A stretch of DNA of 10,377 nucleotides. Origin: Bacteroidales bacterium (lineage in GTDB: Bacteria > Bacteroidota > Bacteroidia > Bacteroidales > UBA12077). The stretch covers positions 1 through 10,377 of the forward strand of contig JAUVUS010000046.1 in NCBI GenBank assembly GCA_030600865.1, given 5' to 3'. Under the pieces are notes generated by a model. It searched no databases, was not told where the DNA came from, and worked only from the letters and a program-made list of their open reading frames with translations. Positions 1 through 7,908 of this stretch are shown here, piece after piece; the first letter of the stretch is position 1; the number at the start of each line of letters is the position of its first letter. Made by a program: the position numbers and the translations under genes.

Positions 1-333
1 AATAGTCCATACTGGCAAAACATAAAAATTACTATAAAAATGGTAGTTGCCACTGATGAAGCAGTTCTAATTGCCCAAAATAATCTGACAAGTATGTTGG
101 CAAATATGCGTGTTAATTTGAGTACTGAAGTACTAGTTTCAAAAGGAGAAATTTTCTGGGATATCCTAAAGAGAGAATCTTCTGAAAGTGATATAGTAAT
201 GTTAGGTTTAAAAGCCCCGGATGAAAACTTCGGAGATTATTTTGAAAAACTCAAAGAAGATACAAAAGATTTAAATAAGAAAATATTTGTTCTGGCTTCT
301 CAGGATATTGAATTTAAGGATGTTTTAAGTTAA
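1..333 (+). CDS. C-terminal end of an SLC12-like cation-chloride cotransporter / amino-acid permease family protein (partial)
   Basis: The reading frame is open from base 1 (first codons read NSPYWQNIKITIK) and stops at 331-333, so this is the last 110 residues of a longer protein; the ATG at base 40 is internal. The fragment is soluble, with alternating beta and helix character and no membrane segment. The pattern of KMVVAT near the start, then SDIVMLGLKAPDENFGDYF, then IFVLAS and an acidic DIEFKDVL tail, resembles the cytoplasmic C-terminal domain of bacterial SLC12-type transporters, which has a universal-stress-protein-like fold. In that family the membrane domain, here missing to the left, carries out Na/K/Cl or amino-acid symport. 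The family assignment comes from memory of the tail pattern only. It could instead be another protein with a USP-like tail. That it is a real coding C-terminus is well supported; the name is moderate. Confidence 0.6.
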   Translation, partial: NSPYWQNIKITIKMVVATDEAVLIAQNNLTSMLANMRVNLSTEVLVSKGEIFWDILKRESSESDIVMLGLKAPDENFGDYFEKLKEDTKDLNKKIFVLASQDIEFKDVLS

Positions 334-334
334 A

Positions 335-362
335 AAAAGCGCACCTAAACAAGTACGCTTTT
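335..362. terminator. Bidirectional hairpin terminator between the SLC12-like gene and glnA
   Basis: AAAAGCG (335-341) pairs with CGCTTTT (356-362). After one C/A mismatch, AC (343-344) pairs with GT (353-354), leaving an eight-base loop. On the minus strand the stem runs into seven T (complement of 332-338), a classic intrinsic terminator for glnA. On the plus strand only four T follow, so it is weaker there. It begins one base after the stop codon of the rightward gene and lies 20 bases past the glnA stop. Confidence 0.75.
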
Positions 363-375
363 CAAATATTTTTAG

Positions 376-402
376 AAATATTTACATACAATGTAAATAT
401 TT
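376..402. repeat. 11-bp perfect inverted repeat overlapping the glnA stop codon
   Basis: AAATATTTACA (376-386) and TGTAAATATTT (392-402) are exact reverse complements around a five-base loop (387-391). The right arm and loop encode the last glnA codons (KYLHCM region) and the left arm covers the stop codon at 382-384. It sits next to the terminator hairpin at 335-362. It may stabilise the glnA mRNA 3' end or be an AT-rich coincidence; no T tract follows that would make it a terminator on its own. Confidence 0.5.
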
Positions 403-1887
403 CATAACTAATTCTCTTAGCTCATCTTCTTTTCCATATAATCTTTCACTTAAATCTTTATCTTCATAAGATTTAAGTTTTTTAGCTATTTGGTCAATAC
501 TTCCAGCAGGAAATATTCCTTTCTTTTCGAAAAATTCTCTTTTTTCAATTAATTTATCTGCAGATTCCCAACAAGATTGTGGCAGACATTCTAATTTTGC
601 TAATTTGTCTTTATGCGCATCATCAAAAATGTTAACATCCATGTACAATTTTTCGGCCATTTCTAATGCATCAGGCATTTCTAAACCATGCTGAGCAGCT
701 ACAATTATACCTGCCATATATTGATAAATATCAGCTGAACCATCACCTGACCTTATCTCAACAGTTTGTTTTCCCGGAACATAAGGAATAACTCCCGTTT
801 CCTGTGGATTGGCATCTTTTATCATACTTGTATCGGCAATCCATCCAAGCGGAACTCTAACCAGAACGGAACGGTTACTGTCGCCCCAGCAAATATTTGT
901 TGGAGCTTCCTGATGTGGAACTAAACGCAAATACGATGTTGGAATGGTATTCCCAAAAGCGGTTAGTGGTGAGGCAAGATCCAATATGCCAGCAATCATC
1001 TTCCTGGCTACATCACTTAATTTATTACCCTTAACCATAATATTTTCACCATCTTTTTCTAATTGCATGTGAATATGAAGTCCGCTACCGGCTTTACCTA
1101 CAGTAATTTTTGGAGCAAAACTAATATTTACACCATACTCATCGCCAAGCATTCTTAATATCCATTTTGCAATTACTAATTGATCAACTGCATCCTGAGG
1201 ATCAACAGGAAGAAATTCAATTTCTTGTTGTTCAAAAAGCTCATCACCACTAATAAAATTTCCGACTTCAGAATGTCCATATTTAATTTGACCACCACAT
1301 TGAGAAATTAAACTCATTGCATCTTTTCTGATATGCCCGTTTTTAGTGAAAGGCGGAGATGCATGATACCCTTTTTGATCAACACCGGGATACATATCTT
1401 CTTTCTCGCTTACAACATAATATTCCAGCTCTCCCATTGCTTTGAAATCGTAACCTGTTGATTTACGGAATTCTTCAATTGCTTTTTTCAAGATATGTTC
1501 AGGTGCACTTTCCAATGGTAATCCATCACGAGTATAAAAACTGCACAAAATATCTAATGTTGAATACTCCGAAAATGGATTAACAAATGCAGTTTTAAAA
1601 CGTGGAATTACATACAAATCACTTGAGCCGGCTTCGATATATGAAAATAAACTTGAACCATCAACACGTTCACCTGTTGATAATAAATCTTCTAAATGCT
1701 GCTTACTATTAATAACAAAGTTTAATGATTTTAATTTACCATCTTCGCCAACATAGCGAAAATTGACCATTTCAATATCGTTCTCTTCAATAAAATAAAT
1801 AATATCCTGACGTGTAAATTGCGATGCTGGTTTTTTAAGAAACTGAACCAAAGGGTTCGGGTTCAACCTGATTTCTAATTCTTTCAT
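382..1887 (-). CDS. glnA: Glutamine synthetase, type I-like
   Basis: This cytoplasmic enzyme makes glutamine from glutamate, ammonia and ATP, the main entry of ammonium into metabolism. The 501 residues contain the full set of glutamine synthetase motifs: DGSS at 76-79 (active-site Asp loop of the N-terminal beta-grasp domain), the metal-binding ELE at 153-155, HSEVGN from 205 and EQQEIEF from 219 (metal and ammonium ligands), GSGLHIH at 267-273, RLVPHQEAP at 321-329, NRS at 338-340 and VEIR at 376-379. It is longer than the roughly 470 residues of enterobacterial GlnA. The NLY-LP adenylylation motif of those enzymes is not visible; the matching region reads KLYMDVNIF. The gene lies 135 bases downstream of valS on the same strand, so it may be co-transcribed or have its own promoter. 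The leader is A/T-rich with no Shine-Dalgarno site. The identification is very secure; the regulation is inferred. Confidence 0.95.
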   Translation of the reverse strand: MKELEIRLNPNPLVQFLKKPASQFTRQDIIYFIEENDIEMVNFRYVGEDGKLKSLNFVINSKQHLEDLLSTGERVDGSSLFSYIEAGSSDLYVIPRFKTAFVNPFSEYSTLDILCSFYTRDGLPLESAPEHILKKAIEEFRKSTGYDFKAMGELEYYVVSEKEDMYPGVDQKGYHASPPFTKNGHIRKDAMSLISQCGGQIKYGHSEVGNFISGDELFEQQEIEFLPVDPQDAVDQLVIAKWILRMLGDEYGVNISFAPKITVGKAGSGLHIHMQLEKDGENIMVKGNKLSDVARKMIAGILDLASPLTAFGNTIPTSYLRLVPHQEAPTNICWGDSNRSVLVRVPLGWIADTSMIKDANPQETGVIPYVPGKQTVEIRSGDGSADIYQYMAGIIVAAQHGLEMPDALEMAEKLYMDVNIFDDAHKDKLAKLECLPQSCWESADKLIEKREFFEKKGIFPAGSIDQIAKKLKSYEDKDLSERLYGKEDELRELVMKYLHCM

Positions 1888-2022
1888 ATTGTAGTTTTTA
1901 TCATTTTAAAAGGACTACTAAACTAATGAGAAATCTTTAAAAAATTATAGCTTGTGGCTTTTTTTAATTATGTTTATAAATATAAAATCTATTATTATCT
2001 GATTATCAGCCTAAAAGTTTAA

Positions 2023-4641
2023 TTATTTTAATCCGGCAATTCGTTCCTCTAAAACTTTAATTTTAGCTTCAGCATCATCTCTCTTTTGCTTTTCAATGTT
2101 TACAACCTTTTCAGGAGCATTCTGAACAAAACGTTCGTTACTCAGTTTTTTCATTGCAGTTGCCAAAAATCCTTTATTGTATTCCAACTCATCGTTCAGC
2201 TTTTTTAATTCTTCTTCAACATCTACCAAATCACCCAACTCAATATAAAACTCAGTAGATTTTACCATAAAAGAAACGGCACCATCAATTTTGGTTTCTG
2301 TATTTTCAATAGATGAAAGGTTTGCCATCTTTGTTACACAAGAACCATATTCTTTACTATATTCACCCTTAACTTTTAACGACAGAATTTCTTTTTGAGC
2401 TATATTGTTTTCATTACGTACATTACGTACTCCGGAAATGATTTCTTTAATTCGTTCGAAAGTTTCAATGATTTTTTTATCAAATGATTTTGCCTCCGGC
2501 ATTTTCTCAATCATTAAACTTTCTCCATCTTTACGCTCTTCCATCAATTGCCAAATTTCTTCAGTAATAAATGGCATAATTGGGTGAAGTAATTTTACAA
2601 GAATATCAAAAAACTCAAGTGTTTGTTCATACGATTTTTTATCAATAGGCTTTTGATAAGCTGGCTTTACCAATTCCAGGTACCATGATGAAAACTCATC
2701 CCAGAACAATTTGTAAACAGCCATTAAAGCATCCGATAATCTAAACTTTTCGTAAAGATTATTGATGTTTTTGATTTCGCTATTTAATCTATGTCTAAAC
2801 CATTCAATAGATTTTATGGATGATTCCGGTTGTTCTATAGTTTCATCTACTTTCCAGCTTTTCACCAAACGGAATGCATTCCATATTTTATTCCCAAAAT
2901 TTCGTCCCTGTTCAGTTAAACTTTCATCGAAAAGCAAATCACCGCCAGCAGGCGAACACAAAAGCATTCCAACCCTTACGCCATCGGCACCGTATTTTTT
3001 CATTAATTCAATTGGATCTGGTGAATTACCCAGGGATTTTGACATTTTACGACGTAATTGATCACGAACGATGCCTGTTAAATAAACATTCTTACACGGC
3101 TTTTCGTTTTTATATTCATAGCCGGCCATTATCATCCGTGCTACCCAGAAAAAAAGAATTTCCGGTGCAGTAACAAGATCGTTTGTAGGATAATAATAGT
3201 TATAATCTTTATTATCGGGATCGTTAATTCCGTTAAATACAGAAATCGGCCATAACCAGGATGAAAACCATGTATCTAAAACATCTTCGTCCTGTCTTAA
3301 ATCATTTATTGTTAAATTTTGATTTCCTGATTTTTCTTTTGCCAGCTCAACAGCTTCATCAGCCGTATTTGCAACAACATAGCCACTCTCAGGCAAATAA
3401 TATGCAGGTATTCGCTGTCCCCACCATAACTGGCGAGAAACACACCAATCCTTTACATTTTCCATCCAGTGTTTGTGAGTGTTTTTATATTTTGCCGGAT
3501 GAAACTGAATATTATCATTCATCACATTTTCTAATGCCGGTTTAGCTAAATTTCCCATTTTCAAGAACCACTGCATTGAAAGTTTCGGTTCAATAGCAGC
3601 ATCAGTTCTTTCCGAATATCCAATTTTATTCACGTAGTCTTCAATTTTTACAATATGTCCGGCTTCCTCCAAATCTTTAACAATAAGTTTTCTTGCTTTA
3701 AATCGATCTTCGCCAATATAAAGTTGAGCACTTTCATTCATTGTTCCATCATCATTGAAAATATCAATCGATTCAAGATTATGTTTATCTCCTATTTCGT
3801 AGTCGTTAATATCATGTGCCGGTGTAATTTTTAGTGCCCCTGTGCCAAATTCCTTATCAACATATTCATCTTTAATGATCGGCACAGAACGACCTATCAA
3901 AGGAACCAGCACTTTTTTATCGTGCAGGTTTTTAAATCTCTCATCTTCGGGATGAACACAAATAGCAGTATCTCCTAAAATAGTTTCAGGGCGGGTTGTC
4001 GCAATAGTAACAAAACCATCTTCTCCTTCAATTTTGTAACGAACATAATATAATTTCGACTGAACTTCTTTGTAATTTACTTCTTCATCAGAAACTGCTG
4101 TTTTTGCCTGGGGATCCCAATTTACCATACGAACTCCCCGATAAATCAATCCTTTATTATACAAATCGACAAAAACTTTAATAACACTTTCCGACATATC
4201 ATCATCCATGGTAAATTTTGTACGATCCCAATCACAAGATGCTCCAAGCTTTTTTAATTGTTCCAAAATAATACCACCGTGTTTCTCTTTCCATTCCCAT
4301 GCATGATCAAGAAATTCTTGTCTCGACAAGGTATTTTTATCAATACCTTCATCCTTTAGTTTAGCAACAACTTTTGCTTCTGTAGCAATAGATGCATGAT
4401 CAGCTCCCGGGACCCAACAAGCATTCTTCCCTTGCATACGAGCGCGACGGACCAAAATATCCTGAATCGTATTATTCAACATATGGCCCATATGTAAAAC
4501 ACCCGTAACGTTTGGTGGCGGAATTACAATGGTATATGGTTCTCTGTCATCAGGTTCAGAATGAAAAAAATCTTTTTCCATCCAATATTTATACCACTTA
4601 TCCTCTGTTAATGACGGATCGTATTTTGCGGGAATTTCCAT
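2023..4641 (-). CDS. valS: Valine--tRNA ligase
   Basis: This cytoplasmic class I aminoacyl-tRNA synthetase charges tRNA-Val with valine and hydrolyses mischarged threonine. The 872 residues show the complete architecture. The Rossmann catalytic domain has the HIGH signature as HMGH at 50-53 after PPPNVTG. The CP1 editing domain contains TTRPET at 215-220 and [12 protein letters not shown] ending at D277. [10 protein letters not shown] lies at 406-415 and the KMSKS loop at 532-536. A helical anticodon-binding domain covers about 610-760. The C-terminal coiled-coil tRNA-binding arm (about 805-870, rich in Lys/Glu) ends in ERIAGLK. The length is usual for bacterial ValRS. The ATG at 4639-4641 starts MEIPAKYDP, the normal family beginning. 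The gene diverges from the DUF1573 gene across 187 bases and is followed by glnA. No frameshift or missing key residue is seen. I saw no T-box leader. Confidence 0.98.
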   Translation of the reverse strand: MEIPAKYDPSLTEDKWYKYWMEKDFFHSEPDDREPYTIVIPPPNVTGVLHMGHMLNNTIQDILVRRARMQGKNACWVPGADHASIATEAKVVAKLKDEGIDKNTLSRQEFLDHAWEWKEKHGGIILEQLKKLGASCDWDRTKFTMDDDMSESVIKVFVDLYNKGLIYRGVRMVNWDPQAKTAVSDEEVNYKEVQSKLYYVRYKIEGEDGFVTIATTRPETILGDTAICVHPEDERFKNLHDKKVLVPLIGRSVPIIKDEYVDKEFGTGALKITPAHDINDYEIGDKHNLESIDIFNDDGTMNESAQLYIGEDRFKARKLIVKDLEEAGHIVKIEDYVNKIGYSERTDAAIEPKLSMQWFLKMGNLAKPALENVMNDNIQFHPAKYKNTHKHWMENVKDWCVSRQLWWGQRIPAYYLPESGYVVANTADEAVELAKEKSGNQNLTINDLRQDEDVLDTWFSSWLWPISVFNGINDPDNKDYNYYYPTNDLVTAPEILFFWVARMIMAGYEYKNEKPCKNVYLTGIVRDQLRRKMSKSLGNSPDPIELMKKYGADGVRVGMLLCSPAGGDLLFDESLTEQGRNFGNKIWNAFRLVKSWKVDETIEQPESSIKSIEWFRHRLNSEIKNINNLYEKFRLSDALMAVYKLFWDEFSSWYLELVKPAYQKPIDKKSYEQTLEFFDILVKLLHPIMPFITEEIWQLMEERKDGESLMIEKMPEAKSFDKKIIETFERIKEIISGVRNVRNENNIAQKEILSLKVKGEYSKEYGSCVTKMANLSSIENTETKIDGAVSFMVKSTEFYIELGDLVDVEEELKKLNDELEYNKGFLATAMKKLSNERFVQNAPEKVVNIEKQKRDDAEAKIKVLEERIAGLK

Positions 4642-4796
4642 TTCTATGCTATTTCTATTATTTATTCTACTTTATTTCATTTTGAAAAGTCTGTAAAAAT
4701 ATAAATTTATTCCCGAAATTCTTTTCTTTGCGACCAGAATCACAATCAATTTTAAGATAAATATTTAATAACATATTTAAATTTGCCAATAAAAAC

Positions 4797-4804
4797 TAAC
4801 TTTG
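4797..4804 (+). promoter_or_regulatory. Bacteroidota -7 promoter element (TAnnTTTG) for the DUF1573-aminotransferase unit
   Basis: TAACTTTG matches the TAnnTTTG consensus of Bacteroidota primary-sigma promoters and ends 24 bases before the DUF1573 start codon, implying a short leader. A TTTG at 4782-4785 is too close (11 bases) to act as a normal -33 box, and no better -33 element is visible, so the call rests on the -7 match and position. Confidence 0.55.
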
Positions 4805-4828
4805 TGTGTTACTTAAAAAATAGCAACA

Positions 4829-5263
4829 ATGAAAAAAATACTAATTAGCTTATTATTTGTTAGTCTTGTGGTTTCTTCAGCATATTCACAAAAGGAAATA
4901 AATACGAACCAGGATACTAAGGATATTCCTGAAATTTATTTCGAAAACACAACACACGATTACGGAAATATTGAATACAGTAGTGATGGTTTATGTGAGT
5001 TTGTGTTTAAAAATACAGGTAAGGAACCATTATTATTAACAAATGTAAAAGCTTCGTGTGGTTGTACTACTCCAACATGGCCAAAAGAACCTATCAAAAA
5101 AGGAAAAAAAGGAACAATTGTAGTTAAATACAATACAAAAATTACCGGATCTTTTACTAAAACAATTAGAGTATATTCTAATGCTAAAACGTCTCCGGTT
5201 ACTCTAAGAATCACTGGAACAGTTTCGAGAACTGTAGTTGATGAAAAAAAGACAAACAACTAA
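4829..5263 (+). CDS. Secreted DUF1573 (Ig-like fold) protein
   Basis: This is a 144-residue exported protein of the DUF1573 family, which is abundant in Bacteroidota and has no established biochemical role. Residues 1-20 form a clear signal peptide (MKK, hydrophobic stretch, then AYS before Q21), with no lipobox cysteine, so a soluble periplasmic or surface location is expected. The mature part has one Ig/ASH-like beta domain: HDYGNIEY (43-50), FVFKNTG (58-64), the family hallmark SCGCT at 76-80, a Lys-rich turn with PIKKGKKG (88-95), and a terminal strand pair ending TLRITGTV. C77 and C79 are the only cysteines besides C56. The length is usual for single-domain members. It follows a TAnnTTTG element and lies 26 bases before the aminotransferase, so the two are probably co-transcribed. 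The family call is firm; the function is unknown. Confidence 0.9.
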   Translation: MKKILISLLFVSLVVSSAYSQKEINTNQDTKDIPEIYFENTTHDYGNIEYSSDGLCEFVFKNTGKEPLLLTNVKASCGCTTPTWPKEPIKKGKKGTIVVKYNTKITGSFTKTIRVYSNAKTSPVTLRITGTVSRTVVDEKKTNN

Positions 5264-5289
5264 TTTTATTGATTTAAAATAAATTTACC

Positions 5290-6489
5290 ATGCCACAAAT
5301 TTCACAAAAGGGACAAATGATGCCTGCATCACCAATCAGAAAATTGGTACCTTATGCAGAGGAAGCAAAAAAGAAAGGTCATAAAGTTTATCACTTGAAT
5401 ATTGGGCAACCAGATATTCCAACTCCTGAAGTAGCTTTAGACGCAATTAAAAATATTACCGAAAAAGTTATTGAATATAGTCACTCTGCAGGAAATGAAT
5501 CATATCGTAAAGGTTTAGCAAAATATTACCAGGGAGTTGATATTGATGTTGATCATACTGAGATGTTAATAACAACCGGAGGATCAGAAGCAATTACTTT
5601 TGCATTCTTATCTACTTTAAACCCTGGTGATGAAGTAATTATTCCGGAACCATTCTACGCAAATTATAATGGATTTGCTGTTTCTGCCGGAGTAGTAGTT
5701 AAGCCAATTACATCATTAATTGAAAATGATTTTGCTTTACCTGCAATTGAAGAGTTTGAAAAATTAATCACTCCAAAAACTAAAGGAATTGTAATTTGTA
5801 ATCCTAACAATCCAACCGGTTATTTATATTCAGAATCGGAATTACAACAACTTAAATCTTTAATCGAAAAATACGATTTGTATTTATATTCGGATGAAGT
5901 GTATCGTGAGTTTTGTTATGATGGAAACTCTCATTTTTCTGCAATGCATTTAAAAGGTATTGAGCAAAATGTTATTATGTTGGACTCAGTATCGAAACGT
6001 TACAGTATGTGTGGTGTTCGAGTTGGTGCTTTAGTTACAAAAAATAAAAATGTAATTAATGCTGCAATGAAATTTGCTCAGGCTAGGTTATGTCCACCAT
6101 CATTCGGACAATGGGCTAGTGAAGCTGCATTAAACACACCTAGTGATTATTTCGACGAAGTTTACAACGAATATATCGACAGAAGAAACTTTATGGTTGA
6201 TGCTCTTAATAAAATGGAAGGTGTTTATTGTCCAAAACCAAAAGGGGCCTTTTACACCGTTGTAAAACTTCCAATTGATGATGCCGATAAATTTGCACAA
6301 TGGATTCTAGTCGAATTTGAATATAAAAAGCAAACTGTTATGGTGGCTCCGGCTACAGGATTTTATGCAACACCAGGCTTAGGTAAAAACGAAGTTCGCA
6401 TTGCCTATGTTCTTAAAAAAGAAGATTTAGCCAACGCAATGGAAACTTTGGAAGCTGCTTTAAAAGCTTATCCGGGAAGAACAATTTAA
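5290..6489 (+). CDS. Pyridoxal-phosphate-dependent aminotransferase, class I/II (AspC/PatA-like)
   Basis: This is a 399-residue cytoplasmic fold-type I aminotransferase that moves an amino group between an amino acid and a 2-oxo acid. Visible landmarks are the N-terminal substrate loop IGQPD (38-42), TTGGSEA (95-101) for the phosphate site, NPNNPTG (171-177) with N174 near the cofactor ring, SDEVYREF (201-208) with D202 and Y205 binding PLP, and SVSKRYSMCGVRVG (233-246) with K236 as the Schiff-base lysine. R370 in EVRIAYV is the alpha-carboxylate arginine. All key residues are present and the length is normal. The substrate cannot be fixed from sequence; aspartate or aromatic/branched amino acids are possible. 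The ATG at 5290 gives the family's usual short N-terminus. It lies 26 bases after the DUF1573 gene, with no terminator between, and ends at the strong hairpin from 6510. Confidence 0.93.
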   Translation: MPQISQKGQMMPASPIRKLVPYAEEAKKKGHKVYHLNIGQPDIPTPEVALDAIKNITEKVIEYSHSAGNESYRKGLAKYYQGVDIDVDHTEMLITTGGSEAITFAFLSTLNPGDEVIIPEPFYANYNGFAVSAGVVVKPITSLIENDFALPAIEEFEKLITPKTKGIVICNPNNPTGYLYSESELQQLKSLIEKYDLYLYSDEVYREFCYDGNSHFSAMHLKGIEQNVIMLDSVSKRYSMCGVRVGALVTKNKNVINAAMKFAQARLCPPSFGQWASEAALNTPSDYFDEVYNEYIDRRNFMVDALNKMEGVYCPKPKGAFYTVVKLPIDDADKFAQWILVEFEYKKQTVMVAPATGFYATPGLGKNEVRIAYVLKKEDLANAMETLEAALKAYPGRTI

Positions 6490-6509
6490 AATTACTACTA
6501 TTATTATTT

Positions 6510-6550
6510 AAAAAAACATCCGAAGTTTTAAAAACTTCGGATGTTTTTTT
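6510..6550. terminator. Strong bidirectional intrinsic terminator between convergent genes
   Basis: The arms 6510-6527 and 6533-6550 are perfect 18-base reverse complements around a five-base loop. The core ACATCCGAAGTT is flanked by A7 on the left and T7 on the right, so either strand gives a stem followed by a T tract. It closes the rightward aminotransferase unit (stop at 6489) and the leftward DUF1343 gene (stop at 6562). Confidence 0.93.
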
Positions 6551-6561
6551 ATATCGTACTG

Positions 6562-7755
6562 TTATTCAAAATCTTTATAAATCAGATATTTTTTTCGAAT
6601 CTTTTTAAATTTTTCTAAATCTGATTGCCAGCTTTCTCTAATTTCAATTTCGCTCATGCCAGATTTAATTTGTTTCCGCAACAAATCCGTTCCCGCCAAC
6701 TTTTCAAAGAAAGGAGTAAAAAAATTCTTCTGATCAGGAAACTTATTGTAGGAATCAATAAGCCATTGTAGATATAACCTATTCCAGCCATTTTTAGGTA
6801 CAAAATCCCTTAAATCCTCCCCAAAACATTCCCGATCCTTATACTTTGGATTCTTCGACATTTCTGGGATACTCCTTGGTATAAAACTAAAATCTCCTTT
6901 CATTTCCGGATGTCCATACACTTCAAAAGGCATCATTGTTCCCCTACCTTCGCTTACTATAGTCCCTTCGAAAAAACACACAGATGGATATAACATAACA
7001 GAGTGATCACTGGTTAAATTAGGAGAAGGTTTTACTGGCAATGAAAAAGACTTGCCATGGTAATAATTCTCACAAGGAATAACTTTCAAATTGCAACTTA
7101 CCCCATTCTTTAACCATTTTTCACCATTTATCATTTTGGCGAATTCACCAATAGTAAGTCCATAAACGACAGGAATTCTATGCATTCCAATAAAAGATGA
7201 GTGTTTCATATCTAAAACCGGGCCATCAATATATCCGGAATTTGGATTTGGACGATCCAACAATAATAACGGAATTCCTTGTTCTGCACATGCTTCCATT
7301 ACATAGTGGAGTGTTGAAATATAGGTGTAAAATCTAACTCCGACATCCTGAATATCAAAAATGACTAAATCAACATCTGCAAGATCTTCTGATAAAGGCT
7401 TTTTATACCGACCATATAAAGACACTATTGGCAAGCCTGTTATTGAATCGGTTTCATTAGAGACTACTTCGCCGGCATCAAAATTACCTCTAAAACCATG
7501 TTCTGGAACAAACACCTTCATGATTCTTACCATCTCAATTCCTCTTGAAAGTAAAGTATCAACAAGATGTTTATCTCTAATAAAAGAAGTATGATTTGCA
7601 ACTATAGCTATTTTCTTATTTTGTATTAAAGATATATACTTTTCAATTTGCTCGGCTCCTGTTTTTATCTTAAGTATTTCACTTTCTTCCGTTTGACCAT
7701 AGCAATTATATGCAAAAAAGGAAATTGATAATATTACATATTTAAAATAATTCAT
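6562..7755 (-). CDS. Exported DUF1343 protein, NamZ-like exo-beta-N-acetylmuramidase (GH171)
   Basis: The 397-residue protein matches DUF1343 across its length. Characterised members (Bacillus subtilis NamZ/YbbC and a Tannerella homologue, family GH171) release MurNAc from the non-reducing ends of peptidoglycan chains for cell-wall recycling. Residues 1-20 form a signal peptide ending CYG before Q21; the cysteine context (AYNC) is not a convincing lipobox. Conserved blocks follow: KIAIVANHTS (48-57), VFVPEHGFRG (81-90), DIQDVGVRFYTY (134-145), LLDRPNPNSG (165-174), RIPVVYGLTIGE (193-204), PSPNLTS (243-249), and YPSVCFFEGT through SEGRGT and GHPE (256-284). The C-terminal helical region (350-397) is very Lys-rich. 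The length is normal with no disruption. The gene stands alone on the minus strand, convergent with the aminotransferase and divergent from the permease gene. The family is secure; muramidase activity is inferred from homologues. Confidence 0.87.
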   Translation of the reverse strand: MNYFKYVILSISFFAYNCYGQTEESEILKIKTGAEQIEKYISLIQNKKIAIVANHTSFIRDKHLVDTLLSRGIEMVRIMKVFVPEHGFRGNFDAGEVVSNETDSITGLPIVSLYGRYKKPLSEDLADVDLVIFDIQDVGVRFYTYISTLHYVMEACAEQGIPLLLLDRPNPNSGYIDGPVLDMKHSSFIGMHRIPVVYGLTIGEFAKMINGEKWLKNGVSCNLKVIPCENYYHGKSFSLPVKPSPNLTSDHSVMLYPSVCFFEGTIVSEGRGTMMPFEVYGHPEMKGDFSFIPRSIPEMSKNPKYKDRECFGEDLRDFVPKNGWNRLYLQWLIDSYNKFPDQKNFFTPFFEKLAGTDLLRKQIKSGMSEIEIRESWQSDLEKFKKIRKKYLIYKDFE

Positions 7756-7873
7756 AAAATCAGCTTATAGAAAGCCCTAAATTAATAATTTTCTTTACAA
7801 ACTCAGAATAGTTCTTTTATAATTAATGATTTGCATACACAATTTTCCTAACAATACAGTGTTTTATTTTTGC

Positions 7874-7881
7874 TACATTTG
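7874..7881 (+). promoter_or_regulatory. Bacteroidota -7 promoter element (TAnnTTTG) for the LolC/E-like gene
   Basis: TACATTTG fits the TAnnTTTG consensus and ends 27 bases before the TTG start at 7909. An A-rich segment (AAAAAAGAAAG, 7895-7905) lies between and could aid translation initiation. No TTTG at proper -33 spacing is visible, so this rests on the -7 match and its position. Confidence 0.55.
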
Positions 7882-7908
7882 TGGAAATCTATATAAAAAA
7901 GAAAGATT

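Noticed and set aside
1941..1966. Possible valS or glnA-leader hairpin AGC-TTGTG-GCT followed by T6
   Set aside because: Only three pairs in the stem with mismatches beyond; too weak to call a terminator or attenuator.
2405..3545. Several open frames on the plus strand opposite valS (2405-2587, 2762-3061, 2874-3173, 3261-3545)
   Set aside because: They lie wholly within the intact valS gene, overlap one another, and show no recognisable domain; they are antisense shadows.
4960..5259. Minus-strand open frame opposite the DUF1573 gene
   Set aside because: Fully covered by a gene with a clear signal peptide and SCGCT motif on the other strand; the antisense product has no family features.
7361..7594. 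Plus-strand open frame inside the DUF1343 gene
   Set aside because: The minus-strand frame carries all conserved DUF1343 blocks; this one is a shadow.
7798..7805. CAAACTCA as a minus-strand TAnnTTTG element for the DUF1343 gene
   Set aside because: It reads TGAGTTTG on the minus strand, one mismatch in the key TA pair, and no -33 element is visible.
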